A stretch of DNA of 15,731 bases from Acetobacteraceae bacterium. GTDB taxonomy: Bacteria; Pseudomonadota; Alphaproteobacteria; Acetobacterales; Acetobacteraceae. Positions 1-6,053 of the stretch are shown piece after piece. The stretch lies in the NCBI GenBank assembly GCA_003164305.1, contig PLSZ01000303.1, positions 1 to 15,731 of the forward strand, given 5' to 3'. How positions within the stretch are numbered: the first letter of the stretch is position 1; each line of letters starts with the position of its first letter. Below the pieces are notes generated by a model that did no database searches, was not told where the DNA came from, and saw only the letters and a program-made list of their open reading frames with translations. The position numbers were made by a program, and so were the translations under genes.

Positions 1-1
1 G

Positions 2-811
2 ATCAACATCACCGGCGGCGAGGACCTGACCTTGTTCGAGGTCGATCAGGCGGTCAGCACGGTGCGAGAACAACTCGACGAAGAGGCGAACGTGCTGTTC
101 GGCTCGGCCACCGATCCGGCGCTGGAAGGCAGGATCCGCGTCTCCGTCGTGGCGACCGGCATCGACGGCCCGCAGTTCCAGGAGCAGCAGCGGCCGAAGC
201 TGGTCGCGGTCGGCGGTGGCGCTGCCTTTCCCGCGCCGCAACCAATCCCCGTGCCGGCCATGAACGCCGAACCACGCATCGCGATGGCCGAACCGATCGG
301 GCGCGAGATCGGCAACATCACCGCGTTGCGGCAACCGTCGGCGCTGGCGGAGCGAGTGATCATTCCCGATCCGATGCCCTTTCTGGAAGAACCCGTCGTG
401 GATCAGGCACCGCCGCCGCGCGAACAGCAGCAACGGCGGCCGATGTCTGGCGGCGTGTTCGCCACTCCGTCACTGGCCGTGCCCGCGCCGGGTAGCGTTC
501 CGCTGCCGAGACAATCGTCCAGCCTGTTCGCGAATGGGTCCGCCGCGAGCGCGCCCGTGACGCAGCCGTCGGGCGAGTCGGTCGCTCGGTCGTTGTTCCA
601 GTCCGCCACTGGGTTGTTCCGCAAACGCGCGACCCCCGCGCCGGCGCTGGAGCCGATCGTCCGGCGGCGGGAACCATCGACGGCGGAGCCGATGCAAATG
701 GCCTCGGCTGGCGAGCTCGTCATGGAGGCGGAACGTCCGCCGAGCCGGTCAGCGGCGTTGGATAGTGGGGAACTGGACATTCCGGCGTTCCTGCGCCGGC
801 AGTCGTCGTAA
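2..811 (+). CDS. ftsZ: Cell division protein FtsZ, C-terminal part (5' end outside window)
   Basis: FtsZ is the tubulin-like GTPase that forms the cytoplasmic Z-ring at the division site. The reading frame is open from base 2, and the 269 visible residues start inside the FtsZ C-terminal domain. The stretches ITGGEDLTLFEV, EEANVLFGSATD and RVSVVATGID (roughly residues 3-55 of the fragment) are classic FtsZ. A disordered linker of about 200 residues rich in Pro, Ala, Gln and Arg follows. The protein ends in LDIPAFLRRQSS, which matches the conserved C-terminal peptide that binds FtsA and other partners. The GTPase domain with the GGGTGTG loop is missing because of the window edge. The TAA stop is followed within a few bases by a GC-rich hairpin. 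Identification is very secure. The long linker fits alphaproteobacterial FtsZ. Confidence 0.97.
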   Translation: MNITGGEDLTLFEVDQAVSTVREQLDEEANVLFGSATDPALEGRIRVSVVATGIDGPQFQEQQRPKLVAVGGGAAFPAPQPIPVPAMNAEPRIAMAEPIGREIGNITALRQPSALAERVIIPDPMPFLEEPVVDQAPPPREQQQRRPMSGGVFATPSLAVPAPGSVPLPRQSSSLFANGSAASAPVTQPSGESVARSLFQSATGLFRKRATPAPALEPIVRRREPSTAEPMQMASAGELVMEAERPPSRSAALDSGELDIPAFLRRQSS

Positions 812-814
812 GAG

Positions 815-843
815 CGGGGTTTCACCCCGGGTCGAGCCCGGGG
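815..843 (+). terminator. Hairpin(s) just after ftsZ, possible terminator
   Basis: Two mutually exclusive hairpins begin three bases after the ftsZ stop. The first is CGGGGT-TTC-ACCCCG (815-829), a 6-bp stem with a 3-base loop. The second is CCCCGGG-TCGAG-CCCGGGG (825-843), a 7-bp stem. No T-run follows, so this is not a textbook intrinsic terminator. The second hairpin has the same GGGTCGAGCCC core as the dispersed palindromes nearby and may simply be another family member. Confidence 0.4.
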
Positions 844-941
844 CAGGCTCCGGATCCCACGAGGGGCTCTGACCCACAGGCGTCAGGACAAGGCCGTCGA
901 AGGCGAAAGCCTCTCCCGCGAACGTCATCCTCCCCCCTACC

Positions 942-1037
942 GTCATCCTCGGGCTTGACCCGAGGATCGACCAGCCCAGACACTTCGTCCGAATTTTGAC
1001 GTCCTTGGCGTGTCGAAAGATCCTCGGGTCGAGCCCC
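942..1037. repeat. REP-like two-arm palindrome, family A copy 1
   Basis: The left arm (942-968) runs GTCATCCTCGGG-CTTGA-CCCGAGGATC and is itself palindromic. After a 50-bp spacer the right arm begins GATCCTCGGGTCGAGCCC (1019-1036). The right arm is incomplete, because the expected GAGGATGAC end is replaced by other sequence. The complete copy at 3113-3215 has the same arms and a 49-bp spacer. Both spacers carry GTGTCG shortly before the right arm. The sequence type (GTCAT ... CTTGACCC ... GATC) resembles extragenic palindromes common in alphaproteobacterial genomes. A role in mRNA stability or termination is inference. Confidence 0.75.
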
Positions 1038-1240
1038 ATAGGCGCTAAAATAGCACGGAAAGCAGGCTCGCACCCTCCATCCCCGTCATGGTCCGGCTCG
1101 ACCGGACCATCGGCACAATCCCGCCGGTGAGAGCGATTTTGGGCACACCGATGGTCCGGTCGAGCCGGACCATGACGAATAGCGAACGGTACCGTTCCAA
1201 CCGCGACACTATTTTATCGCTATGGGGCTCGACCCGAGGG
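1022..1240. repeat. Nested inverted-repeat structure, 219 bp
   Basis: The outer arms are 1022-1053 (CCTCGGGTCGAGCCCCATAG, then GCGCTAAAATAG) and 1209-1239, whose reverse complement is the same except for one missing base and one substitution. Between them lies the perfect 30-bp inverted repeat 1084-1113 / 1148-1177. The two pairs share one centre to within a few tens of bases, so the whole block could fold as a cruciform or a long RNA hairpin. It has the shape of a small non-autonomous element, but I could not find a target-site duplication, so mobility is unproven. Confidence 0.7.
1084..1177. repeat. Palindromic element, family B copy 1 (perfect 30-bp arms)
   Basis: The arms 1084-1113 and 1148-1177 are exact reverse complements, separated by 34 bp. 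Each arm contains its own palindrome, GGTCCGG-CTCGA-CCGGACC, and begins or ends with GTCAT/ATGAC as in family A. A second copy at 12732-12825 shares the arms, part of the loop (CCGGT-AGAGCGAT) and some similarity outside the arms, so the repeated unit is probably about 120 bp. It lies between two converging genes, as does copy 2. Confidence 0.85.
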
Positions 1241-1304
1241 TGACGGGGAGAGACGAACGTTTTTCTCCCCGGTGGCTTACCCTGATGTCCAGAGGGCGGA
1301 GCCC
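1227..1304. repeat. Hairpin element, family C copy 1, next to the monooxygenase stop
   Basis: A family-A-type half arm (GGGCTCGACCCGAGGGTGAC) runs into a hairpin with stem CGGGGAG (1244-1250) / CTCCCCG (1265-1271) and a 14-base loop. GGCTTACCCTGATG and a final GAGCCCC follow. The same order of blocks, with the same 14-base loop, recurs at 15161-15234. In both places the element lies a short distance beyond the stop codon of a minus-strand gene, here 6 bp from it, so it may form the 3' end of that transcript. No T-run follows the stem on the minus strand. Confidence 0.65.
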
Positions 1305-1310
1305 CGACGC

Positions 1311-2675
1311 TTACTTCGCCCGGCGACGATGCCAGTCCACCGCGCGCGGAATTGGCAAACCCAACGTCTCCCGCAATGTTGTGCCCTCATACTCCTTGTG
1401 GAACAAGCCCCGCCGTTGCAGTTCCGGAACCAGCAATCGCGTGACGTCTTCGTACGCCCCCGGCATATGCGTCGCCGCCAGCACAAACCCGTCGCAGGCT
1501 GGTGCTGTGAACCATTCCTCCATCTGATCGGCCACTTGTTTCGGTGTGCCGACGAACATCTTGTGTTCCTTCACCGTGCCGCGGCCCGACACTTCGACGA
1601 AGTCCCGCACCGTCGGGTTCTTCTTGCCGGAGAACCGCACCACCCGATCGCGAAATCCGTGCCAGCTTAAATCCGCGAGTTCCTCATCGCTGAACGGCTC
1701 GTCATACGGCTTTTTCGAGAAATCGTAGTTTGTAACTTCGGAGATCAGCACCAGCGCGTCGATTGGCCGAGCGGTCGCCTCGATGATCGCCTGCTTCTCC
1801 TGTGCCGCCGCCTCCGACTCCGCGACGCACACGTAACAAGCCGGCGCGACATGCACTGACGCTGGATCGCGGCCTTCGGCGGCAACGGCGGCCTTGAACT
1901 CGGCATACTGCTTCTTGCCGGCTTCCAGGTTGTGATGGATCACGAACACCAGTTCCGCCCACCGCGCCGCGAACGCCTGACCGCGACCCGATTGTCCCGC
2001 CTGAATCAACACCGGATGACCTTGCGGCGAGCGCGGCACGCTGAACGGTCCGCGCGAGTTGAACCATTCGCCGTGATGATCCAGCCGATGCACTTTGCTC
2101 GCGTCGGCGAAACGATTGCCTTCCTTGTCCAGGATCAGCGCGTCGTCTTCCCACGTATTCCAGTGGCCCATGACGACGTCCATGAACTCGTCCGCGCGGT
2201 CATAGCGCCTGTCGTGTTCAAGATGTTCCTCGCCGCCGAAATTCAACGCCTCGCCGCTGTTCAACGACGTCACGATGTTCCACGCCACCCGCCCCTTCAG
2301 CATCAGGTCCATCGTCGCGAACACGCGCGCGACGTGATACGGCTCATAATACGTCGTCGAATACGTGGCCCCGAGGCCAAGCCGTGTCGTCGCCATGCCC
2401 ATTGCCATGACGACCGTGCAGGGATCGAGTTTCACCGCGCGCACGCCGGCGTTGATCGCTTCCGCATGGTTGTCGGTATAACGATCCGGCAACGCGAGGC
2501 GATCGTCGAAGAACGCCATCTGGATTTTGCCGTCTTCCAGCACGCGCGCGATGCGCTGGTAATATTCCGGCGTCAGAAAATCCAGCATCGTGGACGGATG
2601 CCGCCAGGATCCCGGCAGGTTGGAACAGTTTTGCGCCTGCAGAAACGCGACCAGCGTCATCATACGGGAAGCCAT
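1311..2675 (-). CDS. LLM-class flavin-dependent monooxygenase, NtaA/SnaA/DszA type
   Basis: This 454-residue protein has the usual length for the NtaA/SnaA/DszA branch of the bacterial-luciferase-like monooxygenases. These are cytoplasmic enzymes that use FMNH2 from a separate reductase and O2 to attack C-N or C-S bonds, or to hydroxylate organic substrates. Family features visible here are YYQRIARVLEDGKIQMAFFDD near the start, WNIVTSLNSGEALNFG at 132-147, QAGQSGRGQAFAARWAELVF at 225-244, and the typical tail HMPGAYEDVTRLLVPELQ ... LFHKEYEGTTLRETLGL. The gene begins 15 bp after the DUF4387 stop and ends a probable five-gene transcript. No flavin reductase gene is in the window, so reduced flavin must come from elsewhere. 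Family assignment is secure; the substrate cannot be read from the sequence. The ATG at 2675 has only a weak upstream purine stretch. Confidence 0.93.
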   Translation of the reverse strand: MASRMMTLVAFLQAQNCSNLPGSWRHPSTMLDFLTPEYYQRIARVLEDGKIQMAFFDDRLALPDRYTDNHAEAINAGVRAVKLDPCTVVMAMGMATTRLGLGATYSTTYYEPYHVARVFATMDLMLKGRVAWNIVTSLNSGEALNFGGEEHLEHDRRYDRADEFMDVVMGHWNTWEDDALILDKEGNRFADASKVHRLDHHGEWFNSRGPFSVPRSPQGHPVLIQAGQSGRGQAFAARWAELVFVIHHNLEAGKKQYAEFKAAVAAEGRDPASVHVAPACYVCVAESEAAAQEKQAIIEATARPIDALVLISEVTNYDFSKKPYDEPFSDEELADLSWHGFRDRVVRFSGKKNPTVRDFVEVSGRGTVKEHKMFVGTPKQVADQMEEWFTAPACDGFVLAATHMPGAYEDVTRLLVPELQRRGLFHKEYEGTTLRETLGLPIPRAVDWHRRRAK

Positions 2676-2690
2676 GTTGAATACTCGCTT

Positions 2691-3002
2691 TCAGATCGGC
2701 AGATCGACATCCAGCAACGGGGCATGTTGCTGGCAGCCATAGACATCGGTATCGCCAAAGTCCCCTGACGGCACCAGCCGAGGCAGTGTCGCCTTGAACG
2801 CGAACGCCGCGTCGTATGGGGTGAACAACACATGCTCTTCGGCGACGTTGTACAAACGGGCGAACAGCGCCGGGCACAGCACGCCGGTGGCTTTCACGCG
2901 CCGGAACGTTTCGGCGTCATCGAACACGACATCGATCGTGAGCTCGAACGGGCCGGCGTTCTTGCTTTTGCACACGCGGGCGACATCGCGGATCAGTGCC
3001 AT
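2691..3002 (-). CDS. DUF4387 family protein, small partner of AtuA-like proteins
   Basis: This 103-residue soluble protein matches the DUF4387 pattern throughout. It has an opening RDVARVCKSKNAGPFELTID, then VVFDD, GVLCPALFARLYNV and LVPSGDFGDTDVYGCQQHAP near the end. DUF4387 is known as a small domain encoded beside, or fused to, AtuA/DUF1446 proteins, and its chemistry is not known to me. Here the AtuA-like gene is the next one upstream on the same strand. The two are usually nearly contiguous, but here a 391-bp repeat-filled gap separates them. AAAAGG lies about 10-15 bases before the ATG and is a plausible ribosome binding site. The length is complete for the family. Confidence 0.9.
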   Translation of the reverse strand: MALIRDVARVCKSKNAGPFELTIDVVFDDAETFRRVKATGVLCPALFARLYNVAEEHVLFTPYDAAFAFKATLPRLVPSGDFGDTDVYGCQQHAPLLDVDLPI

Positions 3003-3019
3003 GATGAATCGACCTTTTG

Positions 3020-3121
3020 ACCAACCTCGTCACCCCGGCAACCAACCCCGTCACCCCGGCAACCAACCCCGCCATCCCGGCAACCAACCCCGTGATCCCG
3101 GCAACCAACCCCGTCATCCCC
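3020..3121. repeat. 21-bp tandem array leading into a REP-like element
   Basis: Four full 21-bp units (GCAACCAACCCCGTCATCCCG and variants) start at 3038, 3059, 3080 and 3101, after a partial first unit at 3020-3037. Variation is confined to two or three bases in the GTCAT/GTCAC/GCCAT/GTGAT part. The last unit runs directly into the left arm of the palindrome at 3113. The GTCATCCC of every unit therefore repeats the head of that palindrome. Because the unit is a multiple of three it gives an open frame (NPATNPVTPATN-like) that I do not regard as a gene. Confidence 0.9.
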
Positions 3122-3215
3122 GGGCTTGACCCGGGGATCACTCAACGCACGCACGGTGCCAGATCGTCCCCGCCGTGTCGCCGCGACAGATCCTCGGGTC
3201 GAGCCCGAGGATGAC
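3113..3215. repeat. REP-like two-arm palindrome, family A copy 2 (complete)
   Basis: The left arm 3113-3139 and right arm 3189-3215 are 27-base inverted copies differing at three positions, with a 49-bp spacer. Each arm is also an internal palindrome around CTTGA or TCGAG. In a plus-strand RNA two of the three differences would be G-U pairs. The element sits at the centre of the gap between the AtuA-like and DUF4387 genes. It is bounded on the left by a 21-bp array and on the right by a 24-bp array, both of which repeat its termini. Confidence 0.85.
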
Positions 3216-3363
3216 GAACGGGGAACGCCCGACGATGACGAACGGGGAACGCCCGACGATGACGATGGGGGAACGCCCGACGATGACGATGGGGGAACGC
3301 CCGACGATGACGATGGGGGGACGCCCGAGGATGACGACAGGCGGACGCCCAACGACGACGCGG
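3207..3363. repeat. 24-bp tandem array leading out of a REP-like element
   Basis: Six 24-bp units start at 3207, 3231, 3255, 3279, 3303 and 3327, followed by a decayed half unit to about 3363. A typical unit reads GACGATGACGATGGGG then GAACGCCC. The first unit starts inside the right arm of the palindrome (GAGGATGACG), so each unit repeats the tail of that element. Units 3 and 4 are identical, which suggests recent slippage or unequal exchange. The unit length gives open frames on both strands with Asp-rich or Arg/Pro-rich repeats, and these have no sign of being real genes. Confidence 0.9.
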
Positions 3364-3393
3364 AAACCACAAACGCAAATGACAACGCCATTA

Positions 3394-4761
3394 TCACACC
3401 ATCTCATATTCAATCGGAAACATCTCGGTCGGATCGTCCAGTTCCGCGACATGGAACACGCTGAACCGGTAAACCGGCCCGACCTCGATATCCGACGGAG
3501 AGAACGGAAACGCCATGTTCCCCTCCCGGCACAACCGGCCCGGAAAATCCGTGTGCAGCATGTTCGTCCGAGCCATTCCCAACACCGCGCTGGCGACTTC
3601 CTGATTATCCCGCGCCACGACCTCGATCACGAACCCAAGCTCATGCGGCAGCGCGTCGCGCATCGGCTCGCGCGCGCCCATCACCCCATCGCGCCCATAA
3701 ACCCGAACGCCAAGCTGATACGTTTCCGGCCCACACCCGAACGCCGCCGCTTTCGTCGCCACCTCCGCCCGAACGCTGTCAAGGAACGCATCCAGCCGCC
3801 CGATCAGCAGCGGATCGCGCGTGCCGCACACGCAAATCGCACGATATCCGGCAAGCTCGACGCCCTCCAACTTAACCGTGTAGCGATCGGCCGGGTTCCA
3901 CCGCATGCCACTGATCCGCACCGCGCGATCGCTGACCGCCTCGAACCGGCAATCCGAGGTGTCCAGCATGCCGCCCGGCTCGATATGATGAATGGGACTG
4001 CTGTTTTCATGCAGGCTGTGATTGGCGATCGACAACGGCGTGCAACGGCGCTCCGGATTGCACGGCTCGCATTCGACATGATCGTCCCGCACCGTCACGA
4101 ACAGCGAGTCATGGCCTTTCGGAATCGACGGCGTCGCGCCGCATTCCAGCATCTTGCCCGCGTACCATCCTGGCGCCGGCGGTAACTGAGCCCGCGTAAC
4201 CGCGGCGGCCCAGGGCGCCGGGTCGGACGCACGTCCGGCCAACACGACCTGCGCGCCGGCGTCCAACGCGGCGATGAACGGCTCGGGCCCCATCATCCCA
4301 ACCACCCGCGTCGCGCGATCGATCGTCTCGCCGGTCAACGGCGGCTGATGCGCCAACCCACGAACGGTCCCGGCGGCGACCCGGCGCTTCAGATCGGCTT
4401 TGTCCTGCTCGGCGTGAATCGTCGCCATCTTAAAATGCAGCCCGTCCTCGCGCGCGATCTCGCGCACCATCGACACCACCAGCGCCACGTGCGGCTCCCC
4501 GCCCGCGCCGCCGCATGTCCCGATCACCATTGGGATTTTCTTTTCGATCGCCGCCCGCAACATCAGCCGTAGATCCCGCCTTATCGCGATCGGCGAGCAA
4601 AACGGCTTCCCCGAACCCAGATAATGCGGCCCAGGATCGACCGATCCGCCATCGACGCCAATAAAATGCGGGTCGCGATCGAGCCCGGCCTTCAAGGAGG
4701 CTTCCGGAAATCCGTAACCGAGGATGGCGCTCGTCGACAGAAGACGGATTTCTTTGGGCAT
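3394..4761 (-). CDS. AtuA-like (DUF1446, acyclic terpene utilisation) family protein
   Basis: The 455-residue protein is a full-length member of the AtuA/DUF1446 family, named after a gene of the citronellol/geraniol pathway of Pseudomonas but much more widespread. The Gly-rich N-terminal half is characteristic: STSAILGYGFPEASL (9-23), GVDGGSVDPGPHYLGSG (35-51) and GTCGGAGGEPHV (81-92), then AGRASDPAPWAAA and a second domain ending PIEYEMV. No signal peptide or membrane segment is visible, so it should be cytoplasmic. Its partner DUF4387 is encoded next downstream. GGGAGAGGAACG directly before the ATG gives a good ribosome binding site. The exact reaction is unknown. The family is often found with acyl-CoA or carboxylate metabolism genes, but no CoA transferase, carboxylase or other atu gene is visible here, so terpene degradation should not be assumed. 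Confidence 0.9.
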   Translation of the reverse strand: MPKEIRLLSTSAILGYGFPEASLKAGLDRDPHFIGVDGGSVDPGPHYLGSGKPFCSPIAIRRDLRLMLRAAIEKKIPMVIGTCGGAGGEPHVALVVSMVREIAREDGLHFKMATIHAEQDKADLKRRVAAGTVRGLAHQPPLTGETIDRATRVVGMMGPEPFIAALDAGAQVVLAGRASDPAPWAAAVTRAQLPPAPGWYAGKMLECGATPSIPKGHDSLFVTVRDDHVECEPCNPERRCTPLSIANHSLHENSSPIHHIEPGGMLDTSDCRFEAVSDRAVRISGMRWNPADRYTVKLEGVELAGYRAICVCGTRDPLLIGRLDAFLDSVRAEVATKAAAFGCGPETYQLGVRVYGRDGVMGAREPMRDALPHELGFVIEVVARDNQEVASAVLGMARTNMLHTDFPGRLCREGNMAFPFSPSDIEVGPVYRFSVFHVAELDDPTEMFPIEYEMV

Positions 4762-4826
4762 CGTTCCTCTCCCTCAGGCGGGGTGGATCGAATGCACCCG
4801 ATATGTCGCCCGGCCGCAAGGCCCGC

Positions 4827-6041
4827 TCAGAACTGATCCTGTAAGGTGCGGAATACCAGGTCGGCTTCGCGCAATACTTTATGGCGCCAGACAACATCCG
4901 ACGGATTGAACATTTCCCGCGTGTTGGCGTCGACTTCGTCGCAAACCGCCTGACTGGCACAATGAAAGTTGTATTTCTCGCTGTCCAGGATCATGCGATT
5001 GGCGCTGCGCAATTCATTGACCGGATCCAATCCCATCGTGCCGTATTCCATCGTCACCGCCAGGAACGCATCCGGCCGCGACGACAGGCTCGGCACGAAA
5101 TCGATCACGTCGCCATAATCGGCGAAAAACCCGGGCGACGTGGTGGGATCGGTGATCTCGATCCCCTGCGCCTGATCCGAGCCGAACAAGCGTTGCAGCT
5201 CCTGCCTCGGCCCGGGCGCGGGTTTCTTGCCGAGGATCACGGACAGCACGCCGTCGGCGCCAAGCCCGGTATGGAAATCCAGATACCATGTCTTACGATA
5301 CGGCCGCGCCAGGATCGGCTTGATTCGTTCGACCAGAAACCCCTGTTGCGGTCTTGGCGCGCGGCCGCCGTAATTGATGCCTTCGGGGAACGCGTACTGG
5401 CCGTTATTCAATCCGTTATTCAACGCGTCGCCGCTGAACCCGCCGCCGACGAACCCGCCGAGAAATCCGAACGTACCGCGCGCCGAGCCCCAGAACACGC
5501 TATCGACTGGTCCTTGCGGCTCAAACACACCGCGGAACCGGCGATAGGAATCGTTATCGAACTGATAATCCGAGCCATCGACCGAGAAATTGCGATTGAG
5601 GTTGGTGTTGGTCTCATCATTGCGCCGAACGTGCTTATACCCCCATGGGTTCATCGCGTGGATGATCAGCACGTCGACGCCTTTGGCGCGCAACGCGGGC
5701 AGATACGTGTTCATGAAATAAAATTGCGCCGCCGCGCCGGACTCGCCTTCGGGACCATGGATGCCGGATTGCAGCACCAGCAACCGATCGCCGCCGCCCG
5801 AGAAAAGCCCGTAATCCACAGTCAGATCGGGATCCGTCGCGCTGGGGACTTTCCAGTCGCGGCAGAAATCCCGCGCGGATGTCACGTATCTCGCGCAATC
5901 CGCGCGGAACCGGGCGCGCGACGCGTCATAATCCGCCGGGAACCATGCCGCCGGGTCCGGGCCTTTGGACATGTCCTCAGGCGGGGCGGGAGCGGCGCAG
6001 GAGGCGAGCAAAACCAAAAGCAGAATCGCGCGCCATCCCAT
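4827..6041 (-). CDS. Lipoprotein with DUF2817 / M14-like zinc peptidase fold
   Basis: The 404-residue protein begins MGWRAILLLVLLASC. This is a short charged end, a hydrophobic core and the lipobox LASC, so Cys15 is the likely lipidation site and the protein should be exported and membrane-anchored. The mature part carries the DUF2817 pattern of M14-like metallocarboxypeptidases: SGIHGPEGESG with candidate zinc ligands His95 and Glu98, NLNRNF at 147-152 for substrate binding, LDFHTGLG with the third ligand His257, and MEYGTM with candidate general base Glu332. All expected catalytic positions are present, so it may be active on an amide or peptide substrate in the periplasm. It starts 12 bp after the aminotransferase stop, so the two genes are probably co-transcribed. 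It could feed the downstream enzymes by releasing an amine or carboxylate, which is inference. GGGGGG lies close before the ATG. Confidence 0.88.
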   Translation of the reverse strand: MGWRAILLLVLLASCAAPAPPEDMSKGPDPAAWFPADYDASRARFRADCARYVTSARDFCRDWKVPSATDPDLTVDYGLFSGGGDRLLVLQSGIHGPEGESGAAAQFYFMNTYLPALRAKGVDVLIIHAMNPWGYKHVRRNDETNTNLNRNFSVDGSDYQFDNDSYRRFRGVFEPQGPVDSVFWGSARGTFGFLGGFVGGGFSGDALNNGLNNGQYAFPEGINYGGRAPRPQQGFLVERIKPILARPYRKTWYLDFHTGLGADGVLSVILGKKPAPGPRQELQRLFGSDQAQGIEITDPTTSPGFFADYGDVIDFVPSLSSRPDAFLAVTMEYGTMGLDPVNELRSANRMILDSEKYNFHCASQAVCDEVDANTREMFNPSDVVWRHKVLREADLVFRTLQDQF

Positions 6042-6053
6042 CTCAACCCCCCA

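Larger units (their letters stand above)
812..1310. other. Gene-free 499-bp gap filled with palindromic repeats
   Basis: This gap separates two converging genes, ftsZ (+) and the flavin monooxygenase (-). I see no convincing coding region. The short frames here run through palindromes and have no family resemblance. The gap holds, in order, the post-ftsZ hairpins, a two-arm REP-like element (942-1037), a nested inverted structure (1022-1240) with a perfect 30-bp inverted repeat at its centre, and a hairpin element (1227-1304) that recurs near the right end of the window. Confidence 0.8.

Noticed and set aside
1022..1240. Insertion sequence or complete mobile element
   Set aside because: There is no transposase and no target duplication that I can see. 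Only the inverted-repeat structure is supported, so it is listed as a repeat.
3020..3363. Possible CRISPR array
   Set aside because: The units are 21 or 24 bp and directly abut each other, with no unique spacers, no leader and no cas genes.
3126..3464. Plus-strand frame with Asp-rich repeats (DDDxGTP-like)
   Set aside because: The frame exists only because the 24-bp repeat unit is a multiple of three. It has no family resemblance and runs into the antisense of the AtuA-like gene.
3175..4185. 336-residue plus-strand frame
   Set aside because: It starts in the tandem repeat and then lies antisense to the well-supported AtuA-like gene. It is Arg/His/Pro-rich, as GC-rich shadow frames are.
3394..4761. 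Assignment as a dedicated citronellol/geraniol degradation gene
   Set aside because: The family name comes from that pathway, but none of the other pathway genes are in the window and the family is broad.
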